Source: Larkinella insperata
Lineage (GTDB): Bacteria > Bacteroidota > Bacteroidia > Cytophagales > Spirosomataceae
Direction of reading: 5' to 3'
Assembly (NCBI RefSeq): GCF_026248825.1
Contig: NZ_CP110973.1
Coordinates: forward strand, 3,739,001 to 3,803,000
DNA: 64,000 nt
Below the pieces are notes generated by a model. That model had not been told where the DNA came from, did no database searches, and saw only the letters and a program-made list of their open reading frames with translations. Numbering within the stretch: position 1 is the stretch's first letter; each line of letters starts with the position of its first letter. The translations under genes were made by a program, and so were the position numbers. Of the stretch, positions 54,332 through 63,214 are shown in pieces.

Positions 54332-55060
54332 TTACGCGTTAAGAAGTTCGACGGGGGCCGCCGGATACTCATGACAGAGGAAATACTTTCGGGGTTCGTC
54401 CTCTTCAATTTCCGGAAACCGAATGCCGTAATCAACCAGAAAGACGTTGTCGTTCAGGTCATCGCAAACACTGGAAATTTCCGCGCTGAGCGTGTACCCC
54501 ACTCCGTCGACTCGCCAGCCGGTGCCCTCTTCGCCCCAGAACTGGTGAATCGTGCGCGGGTGAATGGTGAGGCTTTCGCCCGGTCGTAAACGGACAATTT
54601 CGCCCGGGCCCAACCGCCGGGTGCAGCCATCCACCTGCGTCAGAAACGTTTCGTTGGACGGGTTGCCTTCCGGGTCAGCCTTGGTCAACTGGACCAGCAC
54701 GTTGCCGCCCGCCCGGCAGATAATGTCTTCGCGTTTCGACCGGTGAAAGTGGGCCGGAGCACGTTGGTTTTCGGGATCAATCAGCCATTTTTCGGCGTAC
54801 TGCTTGGGATAATTCGGATGGTTGGTCCGCCCGTTGCGAACCGTAAACAGCGTTCGACCAATGGTATAGAAGTCCTTGCTGCCGAAATCGGTAACATCCC
54901 AGCCCAGCATACAATCGCGGATTTCGTTGAATTCCGGACCGGCGGCCCGCCATTGGTCAACCGTCCAGTGGGCAAAAGGAGGGAGGAACATACCGAAATG
55001 CGAGATAACTTCCTGGGCCGTGGCAATGCTGGCGTTCACGATGGAGCGTTTGAGGTTCAT
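54332..55060 (-). CDS. D-lyxose/D-mannose ketol-isomerase family protein
   Basis: This 242-residue cytoplasmic cupin resembles D-lyxose isomerase (YdaE-type). Metal ligands are His104, His106 and Glu111 in APAHFHRSKREDI, with His172 in TIHPRTIHQFWG. Segments such as EFNEIRDCMLGWDVTDFGSKDF and VNASIATAQEVISHFGMFLPPFAHW match the family. These enzymes convert D-lyxose to D-xylulose and D-mannose to D-fructose. The position between SusD-linked secreted proteins and a transporter suggests a role late in the same sugar pathway. Confidence 0.87.
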   Translation of the reverse strand: MNLKRSIVNASIATAQEVISHFGMFLPPFAHWTVDQWRAAGPEFNEIRDCMLGWDVTDFGSKDFYTIGRTLFTVRNGRTNHPNYPKQYAEKWLIDPENQRAPAHFHRSKREDIICRAGGNVLVQLTKADPEGNPSNETFLTQVDGCTRRLGPGEIVRLRPGESLTIHPRTIHQFWGEEGTGWRVDGVGYTLSAEISSVCDDLNDNVFLVDYGIRFPEIEEDEPRKYFLCHEYPAAPVELLNA

Positions 55061-55095
55061 GCGATTAGTTAGGGGTAAATTTTTGAAAAAAGAAG

Positions 55096-55129
55096 GCCAT
55101 TCCTCCCGGTTTGGGAGTTGATGAATGGC
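55096..55129 (-). terminator. Hairpin between the isomerase and BNR-LamG genes
   Basis: GCCATTC with GAATGGC (7 bp) encloses CTCCC with GGGAG (5 bp) separated by a small internal loop. It falls in the 94-base gap after the BNR-LamG gene. On the minus strand it is followed by CTTCTTTTTTC, which fits termination or read-through control within the operon. Confidence 0.6.
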
Positions 55130-55154
55130 TTAAAAAATGACGAATAAGGGGTGT

Positions 55155-57044
55155 TTACGGCATTTTCTTCCGGGCGTTGAAGTTTCCGACGGCTTCCGAC
55201 ACGCTCAGAGCCCGGTTGTAGATCGCCAATTCGCTGACCCGCCCGGTGATCGGTGCGCCAATGCGGATTTGCGAGGCCCCCGTCACCGATTTCAGGTACG
55301 GATTGAACCGGCCCCAGCCAAACTGCCGGGTATCCCCGCCGTCGTTCAGAACGCCATCGACCACAAAGGCGATGATGTGCGGTCCGCCGTCGACAATCAG
55401 GCTGACGTGGTGGTTCTGGTTGGGTTTCAGCACCCCTTCATCACACGCCCAGGCCGACTGCGTCCGGCCGTCGTTCATCGTGAGTTCAATCGTTTTCCGG
55501 TCTGTCGTACGAACCATCCAGCCTTTTCCGGTCGAGTCGCGGCCGTCGAGCAGGATCTGGTTTTCGGCCAGACTGGCGAGCGTAAAATCGAAATCGACCG
55601 TGAAGCCGTTGGGAACGTTCATGCCCGGCTGTTCCAGCTTCTTGGTGTCGCGTTTGTAGAATTCGGGCAGGGCCGGGGCCGGCACCGTTTGCGGAAAGTT
55701 GCCCGACCGGTACGACCAGCTTGTCACCAGCCCGTCGTCCGTTTTCTTCCGGTTGTCAAACTGGTTCCACAGATGGGTCAGCAGCTTTTCGTCGATTTTA
55801 TGGACGCGGGCGATGTCTTTCTGGGTTTCCGTAATGAAATAGGCGCCTTTGTCTTCCACCAGGTCGGGGTAGCTCATCCGGATCAGCGGGTCTTCGTCGT
55901 AAAGCAGAATTTCGGGCTGCGTCCACTGGATGATTTTTCCTTTGGGCGAATCCACTTCCAGCCCGCCCAGTACCCAGGCCGGATTACGGTCTTCGTAGGC
56001 GATGTTCCGGCGCCGGGGATGCTCCCGGATAAACCGCCCGCCGTGGTTGTGAAACCAGTAGAGGTACTTTCCGTTTTCGCACTTCCAGACGAAATTGGCC
56101 GCCCGCGGGTGCTTGACCAACTGCCCGTTGGCGTAGCGCATGTACTGGGGCGGCTCCCAGGTACGCCCGGCATCCCGGCTGTAGGTGTAGGCGGGGTAGC
56201 CGTCGATGGTCCGGTAAACACAGTAAAAAGAACCGTCACTGAGCACGACCAGATTCTGTTCTTCGGCGATGGGGCCGCCGTTGCTGGCGGGCGTTCGCAG
56301 ACCGATTTCGCCATCGGGCAGCGTATTCCATTTGGCGTTGGCCGGATCGGTTGCAGTCAGCAAATCCGGACTCTGGAGCAAAGCGCCCTCGCTGGAAGTG
56401 AAAAAACCGTCGCCGAAACCGCCGACCTTATGAACGGGCACGTAAGCGGATCCCTTGTGGGCAAACGCCCGGCCCACGTTCCAGAAGTACTGAATTTTAC
56501 CCTGATACGGGTTTTTCTTATCGATCTGGAAGTTCCGCATCGGAATGGTGACGCGGTTGGCCGACCAGGTTTTACCGTGGTCGTCGGAGTATTTGAACAC
56601 AAAATAGCCCTGGCTATCCACCCGTTTGACCAACCCATCTTTGTACGGCGGATCGTCGCCTTTGACTGCCCGGGTGTTATCGGTGTTGTGGTTATAGAAA
56701 ACAAAAATCCGGCCCGACGGCGCTTTCAGCAGCACGGCATACGACGCTTCCGGGCCGTCGCCGGGTTCCACGTCGCGCTTGTCGATCCAGGTTTTGCCCT
56801 GATCAAGACTGCGTTGGGTAATGATGTGCTGCCCCGACGCGCCCTCGTGGCCGGTGCCAGTGGTTAGAACGCACAACCAGGCTCCGTCGTTGGTTTTGAC
56901 GATGTAAGGCTGATCGCTGTACGTTTCGTCGGGGATCACCGTTCCGTTTCGGATGTCCCGCCCGTCTGACTGCGCCAACAGCGAACCGGTGACAAGCAGA
57001 AGTCCACTCACAAACAGGACCGTCTTTTTGATAGCTAAACGCAT
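55155..57044 (-). CDS. Secreted BNR-repeat protein with LamG-like domain
   Basis: This 629-residue exported protein has a signal peptide (about 1-25, SLLAQ). A BNR propeller (about 30-430) shows three Asp-box-like motifs (SLDQGKTW, SDDHGKTW, SRDAGRTW) and PIAEEQNLVVLSDGSFYCVYRT. The C-terminal concanavalin-like/LamG domain (about 455-625) includes FTVDFDFTLASLAENQILLDGRD and GRVSELAIYNRALSVSEAVGNF. Such proteins are often glycosidases or binding proteins in PULs. The gene follows susD directly and is probably a surface-linked or periplasmic hydrolase for the imported glycan. Confidence 0.8.
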   Translation of the reverse strand: MRLAIKKTVLFVSGLLLVTGSLLAQSDGRDIRNGTVIPDETYSDQPYIVKTNDGAWLCVLTTGTGHEGASGQHIITQRSLDQGKTWIDKRDVEPGDGPEASYAVLLKAPSGRIFVFYNHNTDNTRAVKGDDPPYKDGLVKRVDSQGYFVFKYSDDHGKTWSANRVTIPMRNFQIDKKNPYQGKIQYFWNVGRAFAHKGSAYVPVHKVGGFGDGFFTSSEGALLQSPDLLTATDPANAKWNTLPDGEIGLRTPASNGGPIAEEQNLVVLSDGSFYCVYRTIDGYPAYTYSRDAGRTWEPPQYMRYANGQLVKHPRAANFVWKCENGKYLYWFHNHGGRFIREHPRRRNIAYEDRNPAWVLGGLEVDSPKGKIIQWTQPEILLYDEDPLIRMSYPDLVEDKGAYFITETQKDIARVHKIDEKLLTHLWNQFDNRKKTDDGLVTSWSYRSGNFPQTVPAPALPEFYKRDTKKLEQPGMNVPNGFTVDFDFTLASLAENQILLDGRDSTGKGWMVRTTDRKTIELTMNDGRTQSAWACDEGVLKPNQNHHVSLIVDGGPHIIAFVVDGVLNDGGDTRQFGWGRFNPYLKSVTGASQIRIGAPITGRVSELAIYNRALSVSEAVGNFNARKKMP

Positions 57045-57112
57045 AAGGTTAACGGTTTAAAGTAAAAGCCAGCCACTCCGCCGGACTACCGATTTACGGC
57101 GGGTGCGGGTGG

Positions 57113-58525
57113 TCAATAGCCCGGATTCTGGGGCAACAGGTTCGGGTTCAGCATGATTTCGGTAACCGGCACCGGCAGCAGGGCTTTTTTGTCCATACCC
57201 AGCACGGCTTTGGCCCGTCCGGTCCGGAGGAGGTCATACCAGCGGTGGCCTTCAAAACACAGTTCCACAAAACGTTCCTGTTCGATGGCCAGCAGCAGGG
57301 CTTCCGGGGTGGCTGCGGAGGTGTTGGCGAGTCCGGCCCGGTTACGAATTTGGTTGACCAGCGCAGCGGCTTCGGCAGTTTTGCCCAAATGTGTCAGGGC
57401 TTCAGCCTGCATCAGAATCACGTCGGCCAGGCGCAGAAAGAGGTAGTTACTGTCGCCAAAACGCGCATTACCAACCACCGTTCCCTGGTATTTGGCCACC
57501 GTGGGCAGGTTCGGAAACTGATCGGTTTGCGGGTTGCTCAGGTAAAAGCTGGCGGCTTTGCGCAAATCACCGGGTTCAAAGGCATTAACGAGCTTCGGCG
57601 ACGGAATCAGGGTCTGGTTTCCGCCGGTCTGTACCTTGCTGCTGCGGGGCAGGAAGTAAGCCGAAAGACCGTTGGTTTCCTGGTTGGCGTTGCTGTACTG
57701 AAGTTCAAAGATGGATTCGGTGGTGTTTTTGGCGGTAAAGAGGGTGCCGTAGTTCGCGCCGGACACCAGGCCGTAGGTTGGATTGGCCACAACTTTCGCG
57801 GCATAATCGGCGGCCAGTTGCCATTCGTTGGTCTGGTTGTATGAACTCCGCCAGAGGTACACTTTGCTGAGCAGGGCCTGGGCGGCTCCCTGCGTTGCGC
57901 GGCCCCGGGTTTCGATGGCCGATGCGTAGGTGACCGGCAGTAGCTTTTCGGCTTCCTTCAGGTCGGCCAGAATCTGCTCCTGGATTTTATCGGCGGGCGT
58001 TCGGGGCAATTGAAAATCCTTGTCCAGGGAGTTGGTCGGTTCCAGAACGAGCGGAACGGCGCCCCAAAGCCGAACCAGAAAGAAATAGTTGAAGGCCCGC
58101 AGGAAGTAGGCTTCCCCCAGAATCCGGTCGCGAACGCTGGCAATGGTGGGACTTTTGATGGCGGGAACCTGAGCCAGGACGTTATTGACCCGGTTGATGC
58201 CCGAATAAAAGCTCGCCCAGGTGGCAAAACCGCTGCTGTTGCTGATGTTATCATTCTGAAAATCGAGCACACCGGGGTCCGTCACCCCAATGGTTTCGAC
58301 GGGCACGATGAGGTTATCGGCGCGGGCGTCGCCCCAGACCACCCGTCGGGTGTCGTCGCCCTGCAGGGCATCATACCCGGCAAGAATGGCCGCTTCGGCA
58401 TCCGCGGCACTCTGGAAAAATGACCCCTGCGTCAGGGCGCTGGGCGGCACCTGATCCAGTACGTCGGTGCACCCGCTGCCTAGGTACAGCAGCGCGGTGA
58501 TTGAGAAATAAACAATTCTTTTCAT
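57113..58525 (-). CDS. SusD/RagB family glycan-binding lipoprotein
   Basis: The chosen ATG gives a 470-residue lipoprotein with signal MKRIVYFSITALLYLGSGC (Cys19); a longer frame is rejected because it overlaps the susC stop. SusD proteins sit on SusC as a lid and bind glycan at the cell surface. The N-terminal TPR-rich region (AAILAGYDALQGDD) and the C-terminal YLFLRLADVILMQAEALTHLGKTAEAAALVNQIRNRAGL are typical of the family. The gene starts 13 bases after susC ends. Confidence 0.94.
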   Translation of the reverse strand: MKRIVYFSITALLYLGSGCTDVLDQVPPSALTQGSFFQSAADAEAAILAGYDALQGDDTRRVVWGDARADNLIVPVETIGVTDPGVLDFQNDNISNSSGFATWASFYSGINRVNNVLAQVPAIKSPTIASVRDRILGEAYFLRAFNYFFLVRLWGAVPLVLEPTNSLDKDFQLPRTPADKIQEQILADLKEAEKLLPVTYASAIETRGRATQGAAQALLSKVYLWRSSYNQTNEWQLAADYAAKVVANPTYGLVSGANYGTLFTAKNTTESIFELQYSNANQETNGLSAYFLPRSSKVQTGGNQTLIPSPKLVNAFEPGDLRKAASFYLSNPQTDQFPNLPTVAKYQGTVVGNARFGDSNYLFLRLADVILMQAEALTHLGKTAEAAALVNQIRNRAGLANTSAATPEALLLAIEQERFVELCFEGHRWYDLLRTGRAKAVLGMDKKALLPVPVTEIMLNPNLLPQNPGY

Positions 58526-58538
58526 GGTTGAGAATCGG

Positions 58539-61500
58539 TTAGAAGCCCAGATTGATACCAAAAGTGAAGGTGCGGACCTGCGGATAAGTGCCCAGGTCGA
58601 TGCCCTGCAGCAAAGGCAGGCTGCTCCGGAAGTTGACTTCGGGGTCCAGGCCGAGGTACTTCGTGAAGGTGAACAGATTCTGGCCGGAGACGTAAACCCG
58701 TAGGCTTTCGGCTTTGATGCGTTTCAGAACCGTTGCCGGAAACGTGTAACCCAGCGTTGCGGTTTTGATGCGCAGGTACGAACCGTCTTCAATCCAGCGG
58801 CTGGACGGAACCCCGTTGCGGGCAATGGTGCTGGGCGTTCCGCGCGGAACGTCGGTGATGTCGCCCGGTTTGCGCCAGCTCCGCAGTACCTCCGTCGTAG
58901 CTGCGTTGTAGACGAAACTCCGGTTTGATGCCTGCCGCGTCTGGTTGTAAATGTCGTTGCCATACGACCACTGCATGAACACCGACAGGTCAAAGCCCCT
59001 GAAGGAGAAGTTGTTGGTCAATCCACCGGTGAAGGTTGGGTTTGAGTTACCGATGATGGTGCGGTCGTCGGCATTGATGACGCCATCGCCGTTCAGGTCC
59101 ACGTAAATCATGTCACCGGCTTCGTAAAGCGGACCGGTTTTGCTGCCGTCCCGCAGGTTGGCCGCCTTGGCTTCTTCCGCCGTGGCAAACACCCGCCCGG
59201 TATAAAGCAGACCGTAGAAAATTCCAATGGGCTGGCCCACGCGACCAATACCGACGGGCCGTTCGCTGAAATAAACCGCATCCGCACTGGCCTGGATGAT
59301 GTCGGCGTTGTCGTTGGAAAGTTTGATGATTCGGTTGCGGTTGAACGAAAGATTGAAATTGGTGCTCCATTTGAAACCACCCGTTGCGCCTGAACCCGTA
59401 ATGTTCTGGCTGTAAATACTGAATTCCAATCCTTTGTTCTGCGTGTTTCCCACGTTTTGCAGCGCAGAACTGAACCCCGAGGTGGTGGGCAGGTTCACGG
59501 ACAGGAGCAGGTCATTCGTCTTTTTCAGGTACGCGTCGGCGGTAAAGGCAATCCGGTCGTTCAGGAACGAGATGTCGACGCCCACATCCGACTGCGTGGT
59601 GGACTCCCAGCTCAGCGACGGATTCGGAACCGCCGACAGGGCAATCCCGGATTTGCCGATGTAGTTGCGGCCGGTGCTGTATAACCCCTGCGCGCCGTAG
59701 TCGCTGATGGACTGGTTGCCGACAACCCCGATGCTGGCCCGCAGTTTCAGGTCGTTAATAAAGGGAAGCCCCTGCATGAACGGTTCCTGCGAAAGCCGCC
59801 AGCCCACGGAAGCCGCAGGAAACCAGCCCCACTGGTTGTCGGCGCCGAAGCGCGAGGAACCGTCCCGGCGCAGGGTGGCCGACAGCAGGTACTTATCGTT
59901 GTAGCTGTAATTAAGCCGGGCATAATACGAAACCAGTCCCCAGGCCGATTTGCTGCTGGACGCGCCCGTGGCGGTGGCGGCTGCGTTCAGCGTCGGAATG
60001 TTGTCGGTAGCCCCCTGGTTGGCGGCCGCCGACAGATTGAACAAACGCGTTTCCTGCACGCTATAGCCCAGCAGGCCCGACAGGTTGTGCGCCCCAAACA
60101 CCCGGTCGTAATTCAGGGTGTTTTCGCTGATCCAGCTGGAAACGTCGGCGTAGGAAGCCGTTGCAGGACGGGCCGCTCCGCCCTGGATCGAGCTGGGAAT
60201 GAAGTTTTCGTCCCGGGTGCCGGAGTAATCCAGGTTCAGGGTGGAGCGAAGGCTGAGGTTTTTCAGGATTTGGTACTCGCCGTACACGTTGCCGAGCAGC
60301 CGGTTGATGACCGCAAACGAAACGCTCTGCGTCGCCAGGGCCACTGGATTCGGGCGCTGGATCTGATCGACGAAGGTGTAGGAGCCGTCCGGGTTGTAGA
60401 CCGGTGAAAACGGCAGCATCCGGAGCGCGTTGGTCAGCACGGCATTGTTGTCGTCACCCTCGGGAACGCGGTCGCGTTTGGCCGTGGAGAGCAGAATATT
60501 AGCGCCGGTTTTAAAGCGGGAGGAAGCCTGATGATCGATGCTGAACCGCCCGCGGTAAGTCCGGTAACCGGAGCTGATCACAACGCCTTTCTGGTCAAAA
60601 AGCCCCAGGCTGGCCGCGTAGGAGGTTTTGTCATTACCGCCCCGCAGGGACAGCTCGTAATTGGAAACCGGGGCAGTGCGGAACAGTTCGTTTTGCCAGT
60701 TGGTGTCGTACACCGGGGTGTCGCCGTTGAACAGGGTGTCGAGGCCGAGCCGAACTTCCGCCACCCCCGCGTTTTGCACGGCATTCAGGATGTAATCCCG
60801 TTCCTGCACGGCATCGAGCATCGGAATCTGCTTGCGAACTTCCGCAAAACCGGTGTAGGCGCTGAAATTAACCGAGGTTTTCCCCGCCCTGCCGCGTTTG
60901 GTGGTGATGATGATCACGCCGTTGGCACCCCGGGCGCCGTAGATGGCCGATGCCGAAGCATCCTTCAGCACTTCCATCGACTGAATATCGTTGGGATTGA
61001 CAACGTTGATGTTGCCCGTAATCGGAACGCCATCAACAATGTAGAGGGGACTGTTGCCCGCGTTGAGCGAGGTGATGCCCCGCACCTTGACGGTCGGGCT
61101 GCCCCCCGGTGAGCCGCTGTTCTGAACAATATCGACCCCGGCCACCCGACCCTGCAGGGCCTCTACGGGTCCGGGAACGGGCAGGTTTTCGAGTTCTTTG
61201 CCTTTTACGGACGCCACGGAGCCGGTCACGTCCCGGCGCTGCTGGGTGCCGTACCCAATTACCACCACTTCGCCCAGCGCTTTGGTGTCGGCTTTCAGCG
61301 TTACGTTGATGGTGGTGCGGTTGCCAACCGGCATTTCCTGTTTTTCGTAGCCGACCGAGCTAAAGACCAGAACGGAGCTGCCGTCGGGAACGCTGATGCT
61401 ATACTGGCCGGATTCGCTGGTGGTGCTGCCGACCGTCGTGCCTTTCACGGCGATGGTGACGCCCGGCAGCGTTTCGCCCGTTTCAGCGGTTACAGTTCCG

Positions 61501-61640
61501 CGGATGGACAGGGCGATGGGTTTCTCCGAAAGTTTGCTGAAGGATAGAGTCGGATGACGAGCCAGCAGTGGACGGCTAATCGGGCTGACGACCAACAGCA
61601 GGAGCGGTAGCCATCTTGCCTTGCTTACAGGTATTTTCAT
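58539..61640 (-). CDS. SusC/RagA family TonB-dependent outer membrane transporter
   Basis: This 1033-residue transporter has a signal peptide (about 1-28) and a CarboxypepD_reg-like beta-sandwich (about 48-120, GTVTAETGETLPGVTIAVKGT). The plug domain has GEVVVIGYGTQQRRDVTGSVASVKG, VRGITSLNAGNSPLYIVDGVPI and DIQSMEVLKDASASAIYGARGANGVIIITTKRG. A 22-strand barrel fills the rest, ending VRTFTFGINLGF. It imports oligosaccharides with energy from TonB, and SusD caps it. It is the first gene of the minus arm and lies opposite the LacI regulator gene. Confidence 0.96.
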   Translation of the reverse strand: MKIPVSKARWLPLLLLVVSPISRPLLARHPTLSFSKLSEKPIALSIRGTVTAETGETLPGVTIAVKGTTVGSTTSESGQYSISVPDGSSVLVFSSVGYEKQEMPVGNRTTINVTLKADTKALGEVVVIGYGTQQRRDVTGSVASVKGKELENLPVPGPVEALQGRVAGVDIVQNSGSPGGSPTVKVRGITSLNAGNSPLYIVDGVPITGNINVVNPNDIQSMEVLKDASASAIYGARGANGVIIITTKRGRAGKTSVNFSAYTGFAEVRKQIPMLDAVQERDYILNAVQNAGVAEVRLGLDTLFNGDTPVYDTNWQNELFRTAPVSNYELSLRGGNDKTSYAASLGLFDQKGVVISSGYRTYRGRFSIDHQASSRFKTGANILLSTAKRDRVPEGDDNNAVLTNALRMLPFSPVYNPDGSYTFVDQIQRPNPVALATQSVSFAVINRLLGNVYGEYQILKNLSLRSTLNLDYSGTRDENFIPSSIQGGAARPATASYADVSSWISENTLNYDRVFGAHNLSGLLGYSVQETRLFNLSAAANQGATDNIPTLNAAATATGASSSKSAWGLVSYYARLNYSYNDKYLLSATLRRDGSSRFGADNQWGWFPAASVGWRLSQEPFMQGLPFINDLKLRASIGVVGNQSISDYGAQGLYSTGRNYIGKSGIALSAVPNPSLSWESTTQSDVGVDISFLNDRIAFTADAYLKKTNDLLLSVNLPTTSGFSSALQNVGNTQNKGLEFSIYSQNITGSGATGGFKWSTNFNLSFNRNRIIKLSNDNADIIQASADAVYFSERPVGIGRVGQPIGIFYGLLYTGRVFATAEEAKAANLRDGSKTGPLYEAGDMIYVDLNGDGVINADDRTIIGNSNPTFTGGLTNNFSFRGFDLSVFMQWSYGNDIYNQTRQASNRSFVYNAATTEVLRSWRKPGDITDVPRGTPSTIARNGVPSSRWIEDGSYLRIKTATLGYTFPATVLKRIKAESLRVYVSGQNLFTFTKYLGLDPEVNFRSSLPLLQGIDLGTYPQVRTFTFGINLGF

Positions 61641-62055
61641 ATTGGTAAAGGGTTGGAATAGTTCAATTAATGGATCATGCAGTAAGCCTGCGTCTGAACA
61701 GAAGATTTAACCAGAGCGGCCCTGCTAGTACGGCTTTTGTTGAATTATTTCTGAATTTATATGAATAAATCCGAGAGATGGAAGAAGCAAAAAGGCTTTG
61801 ATCCAAAAAAACGTTTCCGGAAACGTTTCCGGAACGAAAATAACCGCCCAACTTTCGATGCTCGGTCAGGAATGGCCAAAAGTCGGTTTTAGGTAGCCAG
61901 GCTGAGAAAAATTATAAACCGCTGGCGACACCGGGCCAAGGCATACGTAGGGCGGTTAAAGAATTAACGGGAGGCAGGCATAAAAACCGGCCAAACCGGC
62001 GTGAGTAACTTGTGGGAGGTTTATCTTTAAAGTAAAGAGAAGAAGCCCGAAACCT
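61641..62055. other. Divergent control region between susC and lacI-type regulator
   Basis: The 415-base gap must hold both promoters. The tandem palindrome at about 61808-61836 is the main feature. A TATCTTTA sequence at 62032-62039 (one mismatch to TAnnTTTG) could be the -7 box for the regulator gene. On the minus strand no box was clear. The stretch from 61700 to 61800 is AT-rich. The rest shows nothing recognisable. Confidence 0.55.
61808..61836. promoter_or_regulatory. Tandem CpG-centred palindromes, candidate LacI-family operator
   Basis: The 12-base unit AACGTTTCCGGA is repeated at 61810-61821 and 61822-61833, and a third begins after it. This creates two overlapping 20-bp perfect palindromes (61809-61828 and 61815-61834). 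The central AAACGTTT with CpG at the dyad centre matches LacI/PurR-type operators. It lies about 170 bases before susC and 220 before the regulator gene, in the right place to control both. Confidence 0.75.
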
Positions 62056-63087
62056 ATGCGAAGTAAACAACCAACCATCTGGGACATCGCCATCAAACTG
62101 AACGTTTCCATTTCGACCGTCTCCCGGGCGCTGCGAAACGCGCCGGACATCAACCCGGACACGAAAAAAGCCGTGCTGGATTTGGCCCACGAATTGGATT
62201 ATCAGCCCAATACCATTGCCGCCAGTTTGCGGAAAAATAAAACCGACATCATCGGGGTGCTGGTGCCGGAGTTTGTGCATGCGTACTTTCCGAGCGTGAT
62301 TCTGGGGGTGCAGGAAGTGGCTAATGCCGCCGGTTACAAGGTCATGATTGGGCAGTCGAACGAGTCGCTGGAAATTGAGAAACACAATTTGCAGGCCATG
62401 CTATCAAGCCGGGTAGACGGTGTGATCATGGCCATTACGCGGGAGACGAATGAATACGACCACATTCTGGCGGCTCAGCGGAAAGGCTTGCCGGTGGTGT
62501 TTTTCAACCGGATTGTCGATGAACTGCCCGGCTCCAAAGTGCTGGTCGACGATTATCGGGGGGCATTCCGGGCGGTCGAACACCTGATTCAGACGGGATG
62601 CCGGCGGATTGCCCACCTGGCGGGCCCCGAAAACCTGACGATGAGCCGCAACCGGCTGAATGGCTACATGGATGCGCTGAAAGCCCACCAGTTTCCGGTC
62701 GATGAAACGATTATTATGCCCTGCGATTTTGTGGAGGGCAAAGCGCGGGCCTGTACGCAGCAGTTGCTGGACGGGCCGAACCGTCCCGATGCATTATTTG
62801 CCGTCAACGACCCGACGGCCATCGAAGCCCTGGTTTGCATCCAGGAAAACGGGCTGGCCATTCCGGCTGACATTTCGCTGGCCGGGTTTTCCAACGCGCC
62901 CCACAGTGCTTTCGTGACGCCCCCGATGACGGCCGTGGTGCAGCCGACCCATGAAATTGGCCGGGTGGCCGCCCGGCTGCTGCTCCGGCAGATCGAGGAA
63001 GGAGCCACCTTTGTGCCCGAAACCCAGACGTTGGATACCACGCTGGTCATTCGCAAATCAACGCATCCGGTTCTGAATACCGTCTGA
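62056..63087 (+). CDS. LacI family transcriptional regulator
   Basis: This 343-residue regulator has an N-terminal helix-turn-helix (about 6-30, TIWDIAIKLNVSISTVSRAL), a hinge helix (about 50-60) and a periplasmic-binding-protein-like ligand domain (about 63-340). The ligand domain includes IIGVLVPEFVHAYFPSVILGVQEVANAAGYKVMIG and TGCRRIAHLAGPENLTMSRNRLNGYMDAL. Such proteins usually repress sugar genes until an inducer binds. The divergent susC and the palindromic operator between them suggest autoregulation and control of the whole minus arm. Confidence 0.93.
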   Translation: MRSKQPTIWDIAIKLNVSISTVSRALRNAPDINPDTKKAVLDLAHELDYQPNTIAASLRKNKTDIIGVLVPEFVHAYFPSVILGVQEVANAAGYKVMIGQSNESLEIEKHNLQAMLSSRVDGVIMAITRETNEYDHILAAQRKGLPVVFFNRIVDELPGSKVLVDDYRGAFRAVEHLIQTGCRRIAHLAGPENLTMSRNRLNGYMDALKAHQFPVDETIIMPCDFVEGKARACTQQLLDGPNRPDALFAVNDPTAIEALVCIQENGLAIPADISLAGFSNAPHSAFVTPPMTAVVQPTHEIGRVAARLLLRQIEEGATFVPETQTLDTTLVIRKSTHPVLNTV

Positions 63088-63189
63088 CCGGAAACGGTTT
63101 TGCCGGGAAGCCAGAAGCCATTCCGGATTTGTCGCAGTCGCCCCCCATCAAAGGCATACCGGCAACCCATTCCCGAAGACCGTATCTAC

Positions 63190-63197
63190 TACTTTTG
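63190..63197 (+). promoter_or_regulatory. Bacteroidota -7 box for the RibD-C-type gene
   Basis: TACTTTTG is a perfect TAnnTTTG box, 17 bases before the ATG. No TTG is seen at the -33 distance. Confidence 0.5.
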
Positions 63198-63214
63198 TCA
63201 AAACCAAAGCACCG

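Noticed and set aside
55137..56867. A 576-codon open frame on the plus strand
   Set aside because: It is antisense to the BNR-LamG gene, whose protein has clear domains and a signal peptide. The high GC content keeps the opposite strand open.
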